Source: Aquatica leii (Eukaryota; Arthropoda; Insecta; Coleoptera; Lampyridae). Taken from it: a stretch of DNA of 64,000 bases. How positions within the stretch are numbered: position 1 is the stretch's first letter; every line of letters begins with the position of its first letter. The notes under the pieces are model-generated. The model was not told the DNA's origin, made no database searches, and was given only the letters and a program-made list of their open reading frames with translations. Where the stretch lies: assembly GCA_035610365.1 (NCBI GenBank), contig CM069434.1, forward strand, positions 105,356,212 to 105,420,211, written 5' to 3'. The translations under genes were made by a program, and so were the position numbers. This document shows positions 9,721-21,300 of the stretch, piece by piece.

Positions 9721-10328
9721 AAAAAAAACAAAAATAACGTCAAAATCAGATTAAACAAGTCCGAAGGGCGCCAGGAAGGTTTATAGTTCAATAAGACTTC
9801 TGGATCTTGCCAATCAGAGAACATGTCCGGCGATGTACACAATATCGGAACTTACGTTTACAGTGTGTAACCACTAAATTCTAAACCAAAAACAAATAAT
9901 ATTGAGTCGCAAACACGTTACTTGAGTAAAAGCTCTTTTACATTAACAATTTAACATTTATTACATACAAAAACTAAGAAAAATAAAATATAATCGATTA
10001 CAATAAAACAAAACTTAACAAAAAAAAGGAAACTTTACTGCAACGTAATTTTGAATTTATATTTAAAAAAAACATAGTTAAATTCACAGCAAAATCAAAT
10101 TCAAAGTAACATTAAGTTTAAAGTCGTTTGTATACTACATAATTATATAAAAGTAACAGCAGCCGCCACCACCACACTGCCAAAGGTAGGAATTGACATC
10201 CTAAAACGTGGGGTTCATCAAGGAAGCAACGTGCACTAACCCACGACTCCACCGACTCTAAAGTCATGGTCGACACTTGAAGTACAACAAAAACCGGTTT
10301 TCATCAAGATTTAATCCGATAGTTGCAA
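9721..10328. other. no recognised gene; presumed 5' region of gypsy element 2
   Basis: AT-rich sequence with long A-rich runs up to about 10140, then more GC-balanced sequence up to a gag-like ATG. I could not identify a 5' LTR or primer-binding site. Confidence 0.35.
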
Positions 10329-10920
10329 ATGGCAACCCAGTTCCAAGCCGATCGATCAACATTAAGTGGCGAACTTTTTAAATACCCAAAAAAATTTTAT
10401 CCGATATAGAAGAATACATTCAAGAAACGAACACTTCACAGAAAGCTCAAAAGCTGCCCAATGCTAGGCAAACTTTCGTCGAATTCGCATCCGAATTTAG
10501 CAATTTCAAGAACATGCTTTTAGAAGAATACGACAACGAGCAAGTAAGAGCACAACTCCGGGCGCAGTGTTTTCGTCACGAACAAGGAAATAACGAAACC
10601 ACACCAGAATTCTTAGGAAAAAAATCTAAACTAGCTAAACAACTACGAGTTAAAGCTGACGAACACACCTTTTCATCAGTCGGACTTCTAACACTAGCCG
10701 TCCAACCGTTCTTTCTCGACGCAATCTCTTTTGAGTTTTGCGAAAAAACCTGCAACAATTGAACGCTGTCAAAAAACCAATCGCCCAAAAGCGGAAGAAC
10801 CGATTCCTGCTAAGCAACCAAACAAAAACCCACCGTTACCTTAGTGTCATTACTGTCCGGAACGGAACTTTCATCGCGATTGCCCAGTACTCGATCAAAG
10901 AGACCAGGAAAACGGAGTGA
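10329..10920 (+). pseudogene. gypsy 2 gag
   Basis: ATG 10329 opens MATQFQADRSTLSGELFKYP; a frameshift near 10390 leads into ILSDIEEYIQETNTSQKAQ. A helical capsid-like stretch follows to about 10760 (FVEFASEFSNFKNMLLEEYD). A shortened zinc knuckle sits at 10845-10883: C-x2-C-x5-H-x2-C (CHYCPERNFHRDC), close to but not the canonical CX2CX4HX4C spacing. Gag would form the particle and bind RNA. The call rests on the knuckle and on lying just upstream of protease and RT. Confidence 0.65.
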
Positions 10921-10959
10921 GAACAGATACAACCCACGCTAAACAACATCGTTGCTGGC

Positions 10960-12150
10960 AGTTTGCAACCCGTAACAATGGTAACAATAGACCGCTACAC
11001 AATAGAGACCCTATTTGACATTGGATTTACGTACTAATTTTATTAGAAAAGCGAACGTTTCTGACAGCATACATTGAATATCACAAAAATACACAATTGC
11101 CTGGTGCGGTCTCTCTAAATTGTCGGCGGAACTCGCATATCAATAAACATCTATCAACAAAAAGAAGTCCACTTCTTGGTGGTCGATCAGCTAACGTGCC
11201 CGGTAATACTTGCTCAAGAATGGATAAAACAACAAAAACGACAAGGGACTTTGACAGAAGCTGCACTCACTATGAATTACGCCGGTGTCAAACTGTGTAC
11301 TAGTGCAGATCCGGTAACGCCACTGTTTTATTGCCTGTGCAGCTTTGTCACAGATTTTTGCCAGAAGTCCGATCGCAACTCAAACAACTTTTAAAAGACT
11401 TTGTGATCGTTTTTGTTAGCGACGGCGCACAAACCACTACTGCCACAATTTGACACGTAATTCAATTGAAAGAAGAGCGACCATTTCGACTGTCATCATA
11501 CCGTTACACGTCTGCGAAGAAGACCGCTATTGCAAGAGAAGTAGAAGTTATGTTAGAAAAAGGCATTATAAATCCCAGTAACTCCGATAATTCATATATA
11601 AATAATATAGACGCTATACAAAACGTCCAACCTTCCAATTATACACGAAATTCTACGCGATCTAGGAACCGCAAGAATATTTTCCACAATCGATTTAAGG
11701 ACTGGTTATTGGCAAGCTCCCATGGACGAAGCATTCAAACTGTAGGCGGCTTGGAAAACATCCCAGCCATCTTCCAAAAGTTAATGACTCAAGAAGTCTT
11801 TTCTGGCTACCTAAAAAAGTTTGTATTGGTTTACTTGAACGACATAGTCATTTACTCCGACATGGAAGAAGAACACATGGAGCATTTGCGGTTAGTGCGT
11901 GAGCGCCTACAACAACACCAACTTCGTATCGCCGCAGAAAAATGCACGTTTCGCACCATCACGCTTAACTACCTGGGCCACGTAATTATACCAACGGGAA
12001 ACGCTCGGTGCCAGGGTATATGCAAACAATCGCTGCAGCCGAACGACCTCGCAGTCGCAAGGAGTTACATAGTTTCCTGGGGCTTTCCAACTGGTTATAA
12101 GATTACTTTCCCGATTGCGCCTGACTGCAAGCACCGCTAAACGAGCTCCT
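10960..12150 (+). pseudogene. gypsy 2 protease and reverse transcriptase
   Basis: The protease start reads ETLFDIGFTY, with D-I-G in place of the active-site D-T/S-G. The RT begins at KEERPFRLSSYRYTSAKKTAIAREVEVMLEKGII (11466 on), a standard gypsy N-terminus. The fingers block is missing. A shifted frame carries NLPIIHEILRDLGTARIFSTIDLRTGYWQAPMD (first catalytic Asp in TIDL). The original frame resumes at IFQKLMTQEVFSGYLKKFVLVYLND, where the catalytic YLDD is YLND (AAC 11838-11840). Connection residues EEHMEHLRLVRERL and LNYLGHVI follow. Confidence 0.82.
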
Positions 12151-13125
12151 GAAAACCGGCACATAATTTTGATGGACCGAAATACCAGAACACGCGTTTT
12201 ACCAGTTAAATAACGCCATCAATAAACCGTTAGAACTTACTCGACCATATTTTTGCTATCCATTTATGTTACAAACCGACGCGAGTGGCATGGGATTAGC
12301 AGACGTACTGTACCAAGAGATACAAGATTAACAAAAAGTGATTAGTTACGTTACGTAGACACGAAGCAAACTATCACATTAACAAATAAAACTGTTTAGC
12401 CGTGATGTGGGTAATCCGAAAATACCGGCCGCATCTACAAGACCGCCGATTTACCTTACGAATGGATAGCAAAACGTTAACTTGGAGACAAAACAGAAGA
12501 TACGACAAGCAAATTAACGAGATAGTCTTTTTTACTACAAGAATTTAAATTTGACATAGAGCACTGGCCAAAACGGTGTCGTCAGAAAATGTCACGGACC
12601 AGTAACGCCTCTTACCGCCAGTTGCAAACCTGGGACAATTAACAAGTCTCATACAATGCACAATAGCGGCACGGAAACAGATGCAAGCCAATGGAGTAAC
12701 GCCAGAAGACAAACTAGCTACCCACCAAGAGTACAGCATCAATGGAGGATATCTATATCAAATCACCAATGGGCGACTCACGCTGTTTGTGCCAATGGAG
12801 TGCCACGAGAACGTGTTATATGCTTATTACAACGACAACAAGGTTGATCACTCAAGCTTTGAAGTAATCTTACGGGGCATCTTGGAAAGATTTTGGTGGC
12901 CTCGAGTACGCAGCGATGTACAAAACCACGTACGCTCGTGTTGGATTTGCACAACAGTGAAGAGAGGACCAACCCAAGAAACCGTCGCCGTCCGACCACG
13001 TGATCTTATCCCAGCGTAGGAAGTAGTGTCGGTAAATCTCATGGGACCATACACAAAAAAAGGTCAACGTTGGATTTTGGTAGTCACTGATTTATTTAGT
13101 CGGTAGTCGGTAGAAGCGTTTCTGA
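12151..13125 (+). pseudogene. gypsy 2 RNase H and truncated integrase
   Basis: RNase H shows LQTDASGMGLADVLYQE (12270-12320) and VISYVT, then in another frame IRKYRPHLQDRRFTL and RMDSKTLTW. Integrase follows from 12640: VPMECHENVLYAYYND, FWWPRVRSDVQNHVRSCWIC (zinc-binding Cys pair C-x2-C) and VAVRPRDLIPA. It continues into VSVNLMGPYTKKGQRWILVVTDLFSR. The expected SVDLMGPY has Asn (AAT 13035-13037) for the first catalytic Asp. The frame ends soon after (about 13125); the second Asp and the Glu are absent. Confidence 0.82.
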
Positions 13126-13866
13126 TGTGAACAACGAGGGGTGTTTCAATTTTGTTATTTGTATTTTTTTTTAGTATTATTAATTAATTACCTCGCGTAC
13201 ATCACCTTTGTTTGCTACCTACGCCTACGGACCACTTCCGCTTTTGCCGCCATCTCCACACCGCTAAAAGTACAAAAAAATTCCTGTGATTGAAAGTGTA
13301 ACCTACAAAGATGACAAATTAAACTACACGTAGTTTCACATAATTGTGGTACCACGTTTTCCACATCGTACGTTGCAAGTACGTAAGCAAAAATAAGTGA
13401 ATAAATAAAACACTAAATGGTGTTAACATAAACAAAGTGTTACGTGCATTAATTTAAAAATGCACTACTTTGTATATTGGTTGAAATAAAGTTACTTTTC
13501 AATTTTTCGACGCCATCTGTCGAGCATCGTTGGTCTCTTCTGACTGAGTAAACGACAGGTAGTCATTTTTACTTTGACATCGTTCGCTACATAACCTGAT
13601 GCCTGCGTAAATTAAAATTAATTTCATAAAACATTCATGTGTTGTGACACGATGTATAATGAAAATATCTATACCTAATTAATTTATTCAGCGCAGGGTA
13701 AGTGTTTTCTATTCATTTTTTGGATTAAAGGCAATTTCTATGTTTTTTCATTAGCGTCATGTGCTACCTCCCGAATATGGGTTTCCTTGTTTATACAAGT
13801 TTAAAATCTACGTTGTAAAAATTCTAATAGGAGGCATTGGATTTATGAACTCTGCGATAGAAGTGC
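13126..13866. other. no recognised gene
   Basis: AT-rich. It begins with a purine stretch (aacgagggg) followed by tgtttc, which could be a polypurine tract and LTR start for gypsy element 2, but no matching 5' copy was found upstream. An aataaa occurs near 13483. Confidence 0.3.
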
Positions 13867-14014
13867 AGATACAATTGAATTTTTATTCGAAGGCATTGAC
13901 GTTTAAATAATACCATCTTGTACGAAAGTGCATATGTACCAGATACAATTGATATTTCCATTCGGAGGCAATTGATAACTAATACCAACTTGAACGAAAT
14001 GGCACCTGTAACAG
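13867..14014 (+). repeat. imperfect tandem duplication, 2 x 74 bp
   Basis: agatacaattgaatttttat at 13867 recurs as agatacaattgatatttcca at 13941. The copies then share the tcgaaggca/tcggaggca, aataccatcttg/aataccaacttg and tacgaaagtg/aacgaaatgg blocks. A weaker partial copy (ggaggcattgg, gatagaagtgc) lies just upstream at about 13830-13866. Confidence 0.7.
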
Positions 14015-14567
14015 CATAGATACGTTTCGATTCTCTTACCTTTTATAAATGTTTCTTTTTACCTGTTGTAGAGTTTGTGTGTCACCAGATAGACACGATT
14101 ATTTTCAGGTAGTTTGATTACAGGAAGCCAGTAGAAAAACGTTTTCTAAAAGTACTTACACTTGAATCTTGGTAAGTCAATTTTTGATTTTAACTATTCG
14201 TTCTCGCTACGGTGCTGCTCATAAATCATATTTACTAATCGTGTCAAAACGTTCAAAATTATTTGTTTCTTATTACTATTATTCTATTAGTTTAAGTTAA
14301 ATTGTTATCGCATGCTGATTACGTCAACTGTCAATTATTATTATTATCAATGTAATTTACTTACGAAATTTTTTTCCTGGTTGTTACACTCTTGATTTAA
14401 GTGTATTGTAAGTTGCCGATACTTCCGATGTTTTAGTAACTACGTATATTTGTACTCGAACTAAATTTATTAACTGTGATGCTATCAAATTATCTCTACT
14501 TGTTATTGATTCAAAATTTTAATCTAAGTTATCCTTCTAATATTAATTAAAGTACAATTGTACGATT
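14015..14567. other. no recognised feature
   Basis: AT-rich sequence without a supported coding region. Confidence 0.4.
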
Positions 14568-14770
14568 TGGTTTCTTTCTTGGTTTCCTCCCGCTTTACAA
14601 ACCTTAAAAATTTTATACAAACTTCGAGCCTCCAGTGCTGATCTATCAGGAGCTATATCTGCAAAAAGAGATCTGGTGCCCATTAAAATAAAATCACTTG
14701 AATCTCCCCTTTCTCCGACAGGTATTGTTTCAATCTCACAGTGAGTTGGCCGTGCAGGGTTCGTAAATTA
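14568..14770 (-). repeat. dispersed repeat with a 55-codon open stretch
   Basis: Read on the minus strand, the first 90 bases (ttacgaaccctgcacggccaactcac, then tgtcggagaaaggggagattcaag) match 30961-31045 on the plus strand. An open frame runs PTHCEIETIPVGERGDSSDF, then ILMGTRSLFADIAPDRSALE and ARSLYKIFKVCKAGGNQER. I do not recognise the protein. Presence in two places shows it is part of a repeat family. Confidence 0.55.
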
Positions 14771-15689
14771 TTAGAAACTTGTAGCAAAACATATATACAT
14801 TATATCAAATTTTTTGTATTGTAGACACGGATATTTAAGCAACGTAAAAGCATACGTTAATTGAAAACAAAATTACTTAACTCAAAATGACAAAGATGAA
14901 TTAAAATACGTCAAACAACTTTAATAACTTAATGCTCAGAATCAAACAAAGGTTACAACGAAACCGTCAAAGGGAAAATTCAGGCAACTTGCAACTGAAA
15001 ATTAAACATATTAATACTAAAAATATTTTTAGGGTGTATTTATTTAGGACAATTTGAATGCAAGGTTTCGAACTTGGTCTAAGTTCTTCGTCAGGCAAAA
15101 TTAAATTAAATATCTTAAATATGTTTTATGGTGAAAGTGTTATGTCTGAAATATTAATACTGTATTTGCATTTACTGTTCTGTATATGACTCTCGAGTCA
15201 CTTAAATATTTTAGGTAATCAAGGAATGCGTGGTAAATACAACTCAGGCTGCTAAAACCAAGCTACCAAACAATTGTGCTCTAAAAAAAATGGTTAGGCG
15301 CAAACGCAACGCTGTTCAAGCTGCATCTTCAAATCCTGTAAATTTGAAGCAATTAATAATAACACAACGTTATCAAATTTACTAAGTACAACCTGATATT
15401 CAAGAATTTTTTTTTATTATCAGATAGTGGACCAAGACTGAATAGGATTATAATCTTTGGAAGGCAAAGCTGGCTTCAATATTTGCAAAGAGCTACGTGC
15501 ACGCTTACGGAACATTTTCAATAGCCCCATCTTTGTTCGCACAAGGTAATGGCTGTTACAAATAATGGGGTACATCCTATATATTAGGCGTTGTTACCTA
15601 AAAAATTACGTATAGCAAAATGTTTGAATTCATTTTAGGGTGGATTTCAAATTTAGTTCCTTTAGCAATACACTAAAATTTTGATCAAA
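14771..15689. other. no recognised gene; possible 5' part of the mariner-like unit
   Basis: AT-rich. No inverted repeat matching the far side of the transposase pseudogene was found. Confidence 0.35.
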
Positions 15690-16430
15690 ATTGGAAGTGG
15701 ACAATGTGAGAGATTGCCCTAAAATAGGTCGTCTAACAGCCCCAAAACAATAAGTTAATATAACGTTCTATTTAAAAATAACACCCATATGAAATGGTTT
15801 TGGTCCAAGAACTAAAAGAAGATGATCTTGACAGCAAGTTAGAGTTTTGCAAAACCATGTTTCAACGCCTAAATTACCGAAATTTTTTTTCAAAAAACAT
15901 ATTTTTCAAGGAGGTTACCTTTGTTATATTGGTCTTCTGAAAATCAATACTGAAAAATAGAAACCCATAGTTAGTTTTCACAAAGAGTTAACGTTTAACC
16001 GTGTCTTGGAAACAATTTTTCATAGGGGACCCGATGACGGGTAAAAAATACCTTAAATTTTTAACAGACGAATTAGTCCCTGTACTTGCAGTACCTTATC
16101 CAAAAGAAAAAGATCTGCCCAACAACACAATATGGTACCAACATGAAAATGCGTCACCCCATTTTGCGTGGATAGTTTGCGATTATTTAGACCAAGTATT
16201 TGCTAACCAAAAGATCGGTCGTAGAATATCTATCGAATGGTTTCCTAGATCTCCCGATCACACCATCAACGACTACTTCTTATGGAGATATTTAAGTCTA
16301 TCTCAATAGACCAAAAACTATCGACAAACTAAAGTACAGAATTTGTAACGAAATGCTGGCAGTTCCAGGCGATACTATTAGTAAGGTTCACCAGGAGTTT
16401 CAGTAGCGGATAGGATATTGTCAAAAAATA
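15690..16430 (+). pseudogene. mariner-like (IS630-Tc1-mariner) transposase, degenerate
   Basis: Pieces in order are VDNVRDCPKIGRLTAPK (second helix-turn-helix linker) and PYEMVLVQELKEDDLDSKLE, then FCKTMFQRL. Next comes SENQY-stop-KIETHS-stop-FSQRVNV, and a longer frame 16001-16309 with FFIGDPMTGKKYLKFLTDEL, WYQHENASPHF, RRISIEWFPRSPDHTINDYFLW. The QQDGAPPH motif carrying the second catalytic Asp reads QHENASPH, so it is Glu here. The last acidic position in TINDYFLW is present. The tail KVHQEFQ-stop-RIGYCQK closes the gene near 16430. At least six stops or frame changes. The terminal repeats were not identified. Confidence 0.85.
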
Positions 16431-17299
16431 AATTTTGTTGATTTTTGGAAATTAAATGATTTGCTTCTAAATCTTTTTAGAATGCTCGATATTAAGTTAA
16501 AAAATTCCAGTGTACTAAATTAAAACACTGAAATGCTAGATTCACCAGATAACTTTTACTTACATTTTTGAAACTTTGAAACCGAATATCTCGAAAACTA
16601 GTAATGAATTTATTCCATACTTTACGATCTCACTGCAGGTAAAAATAAACGTAACGCATTTTCTAAGTAGATTCTCAGTTATTTATAACCATTCGAGTTT
16701 GCAAAAAAATATTTTTTTAAACTGATTTTATTATTTTTTTTATACTAATTGCATACAAGAAAGGAATACATCAAGACAAGTGTAACAACATTTTTGATTT
16801 TAGAGTAGAACTAAAATCCGTAATGACTACACTATAAAATTCCAAATATTATTTTTAATTGTAATCGAAGTTTGTTCCAATTTTCAATTTTTTATATTTG
16901 ACGATAAATTTAAATAAATATAGAAATAAAGGTTAATGATCTTTTATCGTAATTACTGTGTTTACACAAAATTTAGTATCAAAAGTTACTTTTTCCATTT
17001 CATATTCCCACGAAATAAGAAAATATTTAAAAAATGTCAAAACTTTTGGTCAAGGTTCATCAATGTTTTTGGTTCATGAAATGTTTGTTACTCGGCAATA
17101 AGATAATCCGCTAATCAACCAATTAAATCTATAACGTTAATCCATTATTGCAAAAGTCATTTTTGAGCCACAACGCGTACAACGAATTATTTTTTGACAA
17201 CTGGTGATGTACTGAAGCAGGAAAAGATTGACGATTGGGTATGAAAATGAAAACACAAAAAAATTTTGATCGTCTCCTAATAACAAAAATAACTCAATA
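16431..17299. other. no recognised feature
   Basis: Very AT-rich sequence between the mariner-like remnant and the target duplication of the hAT element. No coding signal was seen. Confidence 0.4.
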
Positions 17300-17307
17300 G
17301 ACTAGTT
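17300..17307. repeat. hAT target-site duplication, left
   Basis: gactagtt; the right partner at 34686-34693 is gactagta (7 of 8 bases). hAT elements duplicate 8 bp. Confidence 0.85.
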
Positions 17308-17330
17308 CAGCGGTTTTCAAACTGTAGTAA

Positions 17331-17350
17331 GCGTACCACTAGTGGTACGC
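17331..17350. repeat. perfect 20-bp palindrome in the hAT subterminal region
   Basis: gcgtaccactagtggtacgc is its own reverse complement. Its half-site ggtacgc recurs in both subterminal regions, which fits a transposase binding site. Confidence 0.7.
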
Positions 17351-17638
17351 AACGCTTCTCAAGGTGGTACGCAAGCAGCCATGGTCATAATAGAGCTGTA
17401 TATAAGGTATAGGTTATAAAATATGAATAAATAAAACATTGTTTTCGAATTTCGCGCGCTGTCGCGGTCTTATTTGGTTTCCGTGCGGACCGGCACTGCT
17501 TCGACGTTGCATTTACAACCCCCGTCTATTTTTTGAACCAGCGAGCCTCAGTATAGCTTTGGCGCTTGAGCAAAAGACCTGTATTTTTTAAACTTTGGTT
17601 TCAATTAATTAGTTGTGAGTAAAATAAATTAAATCAAC

Positions 17639-18186
17639 ATGGATAAGTGGCTTAATGGTGCAACATCAAACAAAACAACTTGTGCTGAAAATATTGTTCC
17701 ATCGAGCTCTACTTCAGAATCAAATTATGTGGTGGTTCAAAATGAAAAAGTCCTTATCAAAATACAAAAACTTGTAAGAAAATATGATCCTGAGTACATT
17801 AAAATTAGATTCACCGTGGTGAATGTAAATCATAAACCACGGCCACAATACGTAATATGTCTTCAGATTTTATCAAAGTATAAAACCCTTATTATTAAAT
17901 CGTCACCTTACCACAAAAAATTCTACGTTAGTAAGCAAACCAAAAGTTTTTTTCGTTTGAAAATTAACCGAAATGAAAAGCACTGAGAACATTATGTCTT
18001 CGTTTAATGGCAGTACCGAAAAATCCGTAAAGGCATCTTGTTTAGTTAGCTTAAGAATAGCAACGTCTGGAAAAAATCATACACTTGGTGAAGCGTTGTT
18101 GTTGCCTGCAGCGAAAGATATGGTTACTTTTATGTTGGATGAGACATCAGCTAAAAGATATCATTGTCCAAAGATACCGTGTCGCT
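17639..18186 (+). pseudogene. hAT transposase, N-terminal part
   Basis: ATG 17639 starts MDKWLNGATS. A BED-like zinc finger remnant follows: VRKYDPEYIKIRFTVVN, then RPQYVICLQILS where the finger's Cys pair is expected (only one Cys remains), then a HLETKHPEY-like stretch degraded to SPYHKKFYVS. A frameshift at about 17980 leads into KASCLVSLRIATSGKNHTLGEALLLPAAKDMV, characteristic of the vertebrate/insect SCAND3-ZBED5 family of hAT-derived transposases. The match ends at LSKDTVS (about 18186), where the LINE begins. These enzymes cut and paste DNA and bind the ends through the BED finger. Confidence 0.82.
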
Positions 18187-21100
18187 CGAGCTATGACACG
18201 AAAATTGAGAGCTGTTGCCACACAAGAAAATCGGTTGCAGAAAATTGCACTTTCATGCATAGCAGCATCCACATACAACCACTCGAGCTTCTCTTAAATT
18301 AGCGAATGAATCTTTCACCTTTAACTAAAGTTAAAAGATATTGATTTTCGATTTGTGAGTTAATTTTGCGTGCAGCGTACTAGCTGTTCGTTTCTACAAA
18401 GCTTTAGACTCTTATCTTCACGTACGCCCAAGCTGCGCGATTTAAAATAGAGAGGGCCACAGTTCCTTTGGGTAAAACAGTTGCCCCTGTTTCTCGTTCT
18501 ATTGTCGTTATCGTGCCTAAACAGGATTCTCTTTTGAAGACTTCAGAAAAAACTAAAACGACTCTGATCAAAGTCCTTAACCCGCAAACTTATGGCCTAG
18601 GACTAGACAGAATAACTAAGACCGGCAAAAAGTCAATATAGCTATCTATCCTTGACGTTTCTACAAAACTCTCCCTTGAGCAGGTAAAGGAGGCAATCCT
18701 ATTACAAAATTTTGACAATGCTTCTGATGAGATTCTACATCTTGTCAATGAGTGAATAAAAGTTCTTTTCTGCTTTGGGCCTCGGGACAGAGTTAACGGT
18801 CACTGGAATCTGAAAAACCCACTAGAAGTCCAAAAATTCTTTTAGGCATCACGTTGCGTTGCGTTGAATAAATGTAGGGCGAATGATATTATCCGTGTTA
18901 CGCGTTTTAATTGTTAGAAGTTTGGCCATCATTTAAATGACTTTAAAAGTTAAATATTGTGCGGCCATTCTGTTGAAAAGCACAAAATTCATGCGCAAAC
19001 TGCACTGGTTTTGGCCATAATGGTAAAGTCATTAGACACAGTCTCGTCCAATACATGTTCAGCATATTGAAAACGACTCGACGCCAAGATAGCAAACATT
19101 ACTTATTGACAATGAGGACTGTTGTTACAGAAATTATTGAAATTAACCACCGACTGATACAATTTAAGTTAACCTCCCTTCTAGAACCTATCCTTTAAAG
19201 AATTCTTGATTATAAATGCATAGATCCCGTTCGCCTAAACAAGGCAATTGCAAGTTCTGTTCTTACTTATCTTCTACGTGATACTTTGTGCCACTATCCT
19301 AGATCTGTAGATACCGTCATTGGTAAGCTGGTCTCGATTTTTGCTAACGTAGCTTAAACCGCATACCCATAAGCTCTAGAGCCAGTGTACCGTGGTAGAG
19401 TTTTAAGTTAAAGCGAGTGGTGCGTTTGTTACGCTGCTTTTCGTGTAACAAAAAAATAAGCGACGGCTAATACAGTTGTTTCCAGAGAGGGAGTCGCAAG
19501 CTTTGTGATGCTAGATTATAAATTAAATCTAGAAAGGCGTCAAAACGATGAAATATTAAATTAGGCAGATATCGTTTAACTCTACCCGCAGTTGGAAAAG
19601 AACAAATAACACGACAGAACTGATAACATATAATATGTAGTTATTTTATCACAGAAGTAGTTGAAGAGGACGAAAACAGTACATAAGTATAATTATGTAA
19701 ACGTTGCAAACAATATTACATGGGTTAATATCACAGACCAAATATTAGTTACGCCCTTGACTGGACAGCACGACGCACATCAAAACGATCTAATCGGTCT
19801 ATTTTTTACATTTAGCGAAGGAATGACTTTACTTTATTAAGTTATATTACAAGAATACGAAAATCAAAAGTCTAGAGAATCAAAGCGCACTAGATAAGTA
19901 TGTGACACACAAGAATAGTTTTAACATTAATTGTGATTACAACCTAGTAGGTACGTATGGCGATTCCAACAATCAACAAGACCAACGAAGTAGTACTCGT
20001 ATAAATAGAAAATGCAATACTTACAGTTGTGTATTATCCAGTAGGGGATTAGCTAATTCCATACCAGTATGAGTTAAAACGTAATATGAAATCTGACACA
20101 AAAACGTACATACGGCGTTATCGCAAGTAAATCCTGTCTTTAATTCATACGATAATTCAAGTAAATGAATGCGCCAAGTTTTCCTCTAATCAACTTCGCA
20201 CTTGTGTAAGTTTTTCTTTCAATAAAACGCTGTTCAACACCTCGACTTCAGCAACGTAACGTCATGGAAACTTTCCATTATTACAGGTGTTTTATTAGCG
20301 CCACTGATAAAGGTCACAGATGGAGGAGTGGCGAGCCGCTAAAGAATTTATTTAAACCGTCGATACAAAAAAAGTTATATAATGACATACCCCAAATAAG
20401 CTTTCACTGAGACACAAAACCCGTTTCCATTATCACGTGGAATTGCGTAAAACAACTTGATGATGAAAGCCTGGTTGAGCGCAGATCCGGAAACGGTCCG
20501 TGTTGTACAAGACGTTACCGGAAGAATAAATCGTTTGACAGCCGTCTACGAAAAGTGGGCGTGTCGAGGAGAAATTTAACCTACCAACTTTTTCACATAA
20601 CAAGTTGAGCACAAAAACACTATCAAAAAACTCCCGCAGACTTAAAAGCTCAATGGCTTGCCTCTTACAAGGTCGCGTTTTACTGGTACAAACTGGCAAT
20701 AAAGACAGCAAAGTACAGCTCCGGGTAAAAATTTGTTCAAAAAAGCTTGGCGGCGAGCCCGTGAGGATTAGTTTAAAGGTTGTCCTCTCGTAAGTTTTTG
20801 TTGCTCCAACCGTCTTCTAATGTCCGAGACAGCGACAAATACACTATCTCAGCATACGAGACGATTAAAGTCATTGTTTGCTCTTTGTTTCCTGATGACA
20901 ATCCAATGATAAATAGTACTTTACATGCTCAAATAAAACCCGGCACTAATTTTCAAATAAGATCCTAACAGTACTGGGTGGTTACTAGAGATGATACAGC
21001 CGCGGTGACTAGTAGCATTCCCAAAAACAAGTTTCCCGGACCTGACGGAATACATTGTAATGTCTTACGTGTAATTGTACAAGATTCCACCTTTTCTACA

Positions 21101-21300
21101 ATCGTTGATTTGTTCAATTCATGCATTAACGATAACTCTATTAACAAAACTTAGCAAACTTTTTGAAAGTGTCTTTCTTAAAAGGTTCATGACGACATTT
21201 CTCTACAAATGTTTTTCAACTTCAGTAAATATGGCTTTGTTCCAGGCAAAACCACGACTGACAACGTACGTAGATTAATAACCAATGTACGACTGGACGT
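18187..21300 (+). pseudogene. R1-like LINE, 5' segment (ORF1, endonuclease remnant, start of RT)
   Basis: An ORF1 remnant (about 18430-19070) reads TVVIVPKQDSLLKTSEKTK, VLNPQTYGLGLDRI, LSLEQVKEAILLQNF, GPRDRVNGHWNL. It is followed by decayed CCHC knuckles (RFNC-stop-KFGHH, LCGHSVEKHKIHAQT, SNTCSAY), the usual arrangement in R1/I-type LINEs. 19080-20400 is badly decayed; an SDHLPV-like endonuclease end may sit near 20190-20240. RT begins with AWRRARED near 20750. It continues FPGPDGIHCNVL (21040), VDLFNSCINDN, YGFVPGKTTTDNVRRLITNVRLDVSKY (21230-21300). The frame then stops because a mag-like gypsy element follows; RT resumes at 33071. Confidence 0.75.

Larger units (their letters stand above)
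10329..13125 (+). mobile_element. Ty3/gypsy element 2 (different family), internal region
   Basis: gag, protease, RT, RNase H and the first part of integrase follow in the normal order on the plus strand. Sequence and motifs differ from the macrodomain-bearing family. It is riddled with frameshifts and breaks off in the integrase core. No LTR pair could be matched. Confidence 0.8.

Noticed and set aside
13126-13600. LTR of gypsy element 2 starting at 13141 (aacgagggg then tgtttc)
   Set aside because: No matching 5' LTR was found before its gag, and no clear CA end or target duplication.
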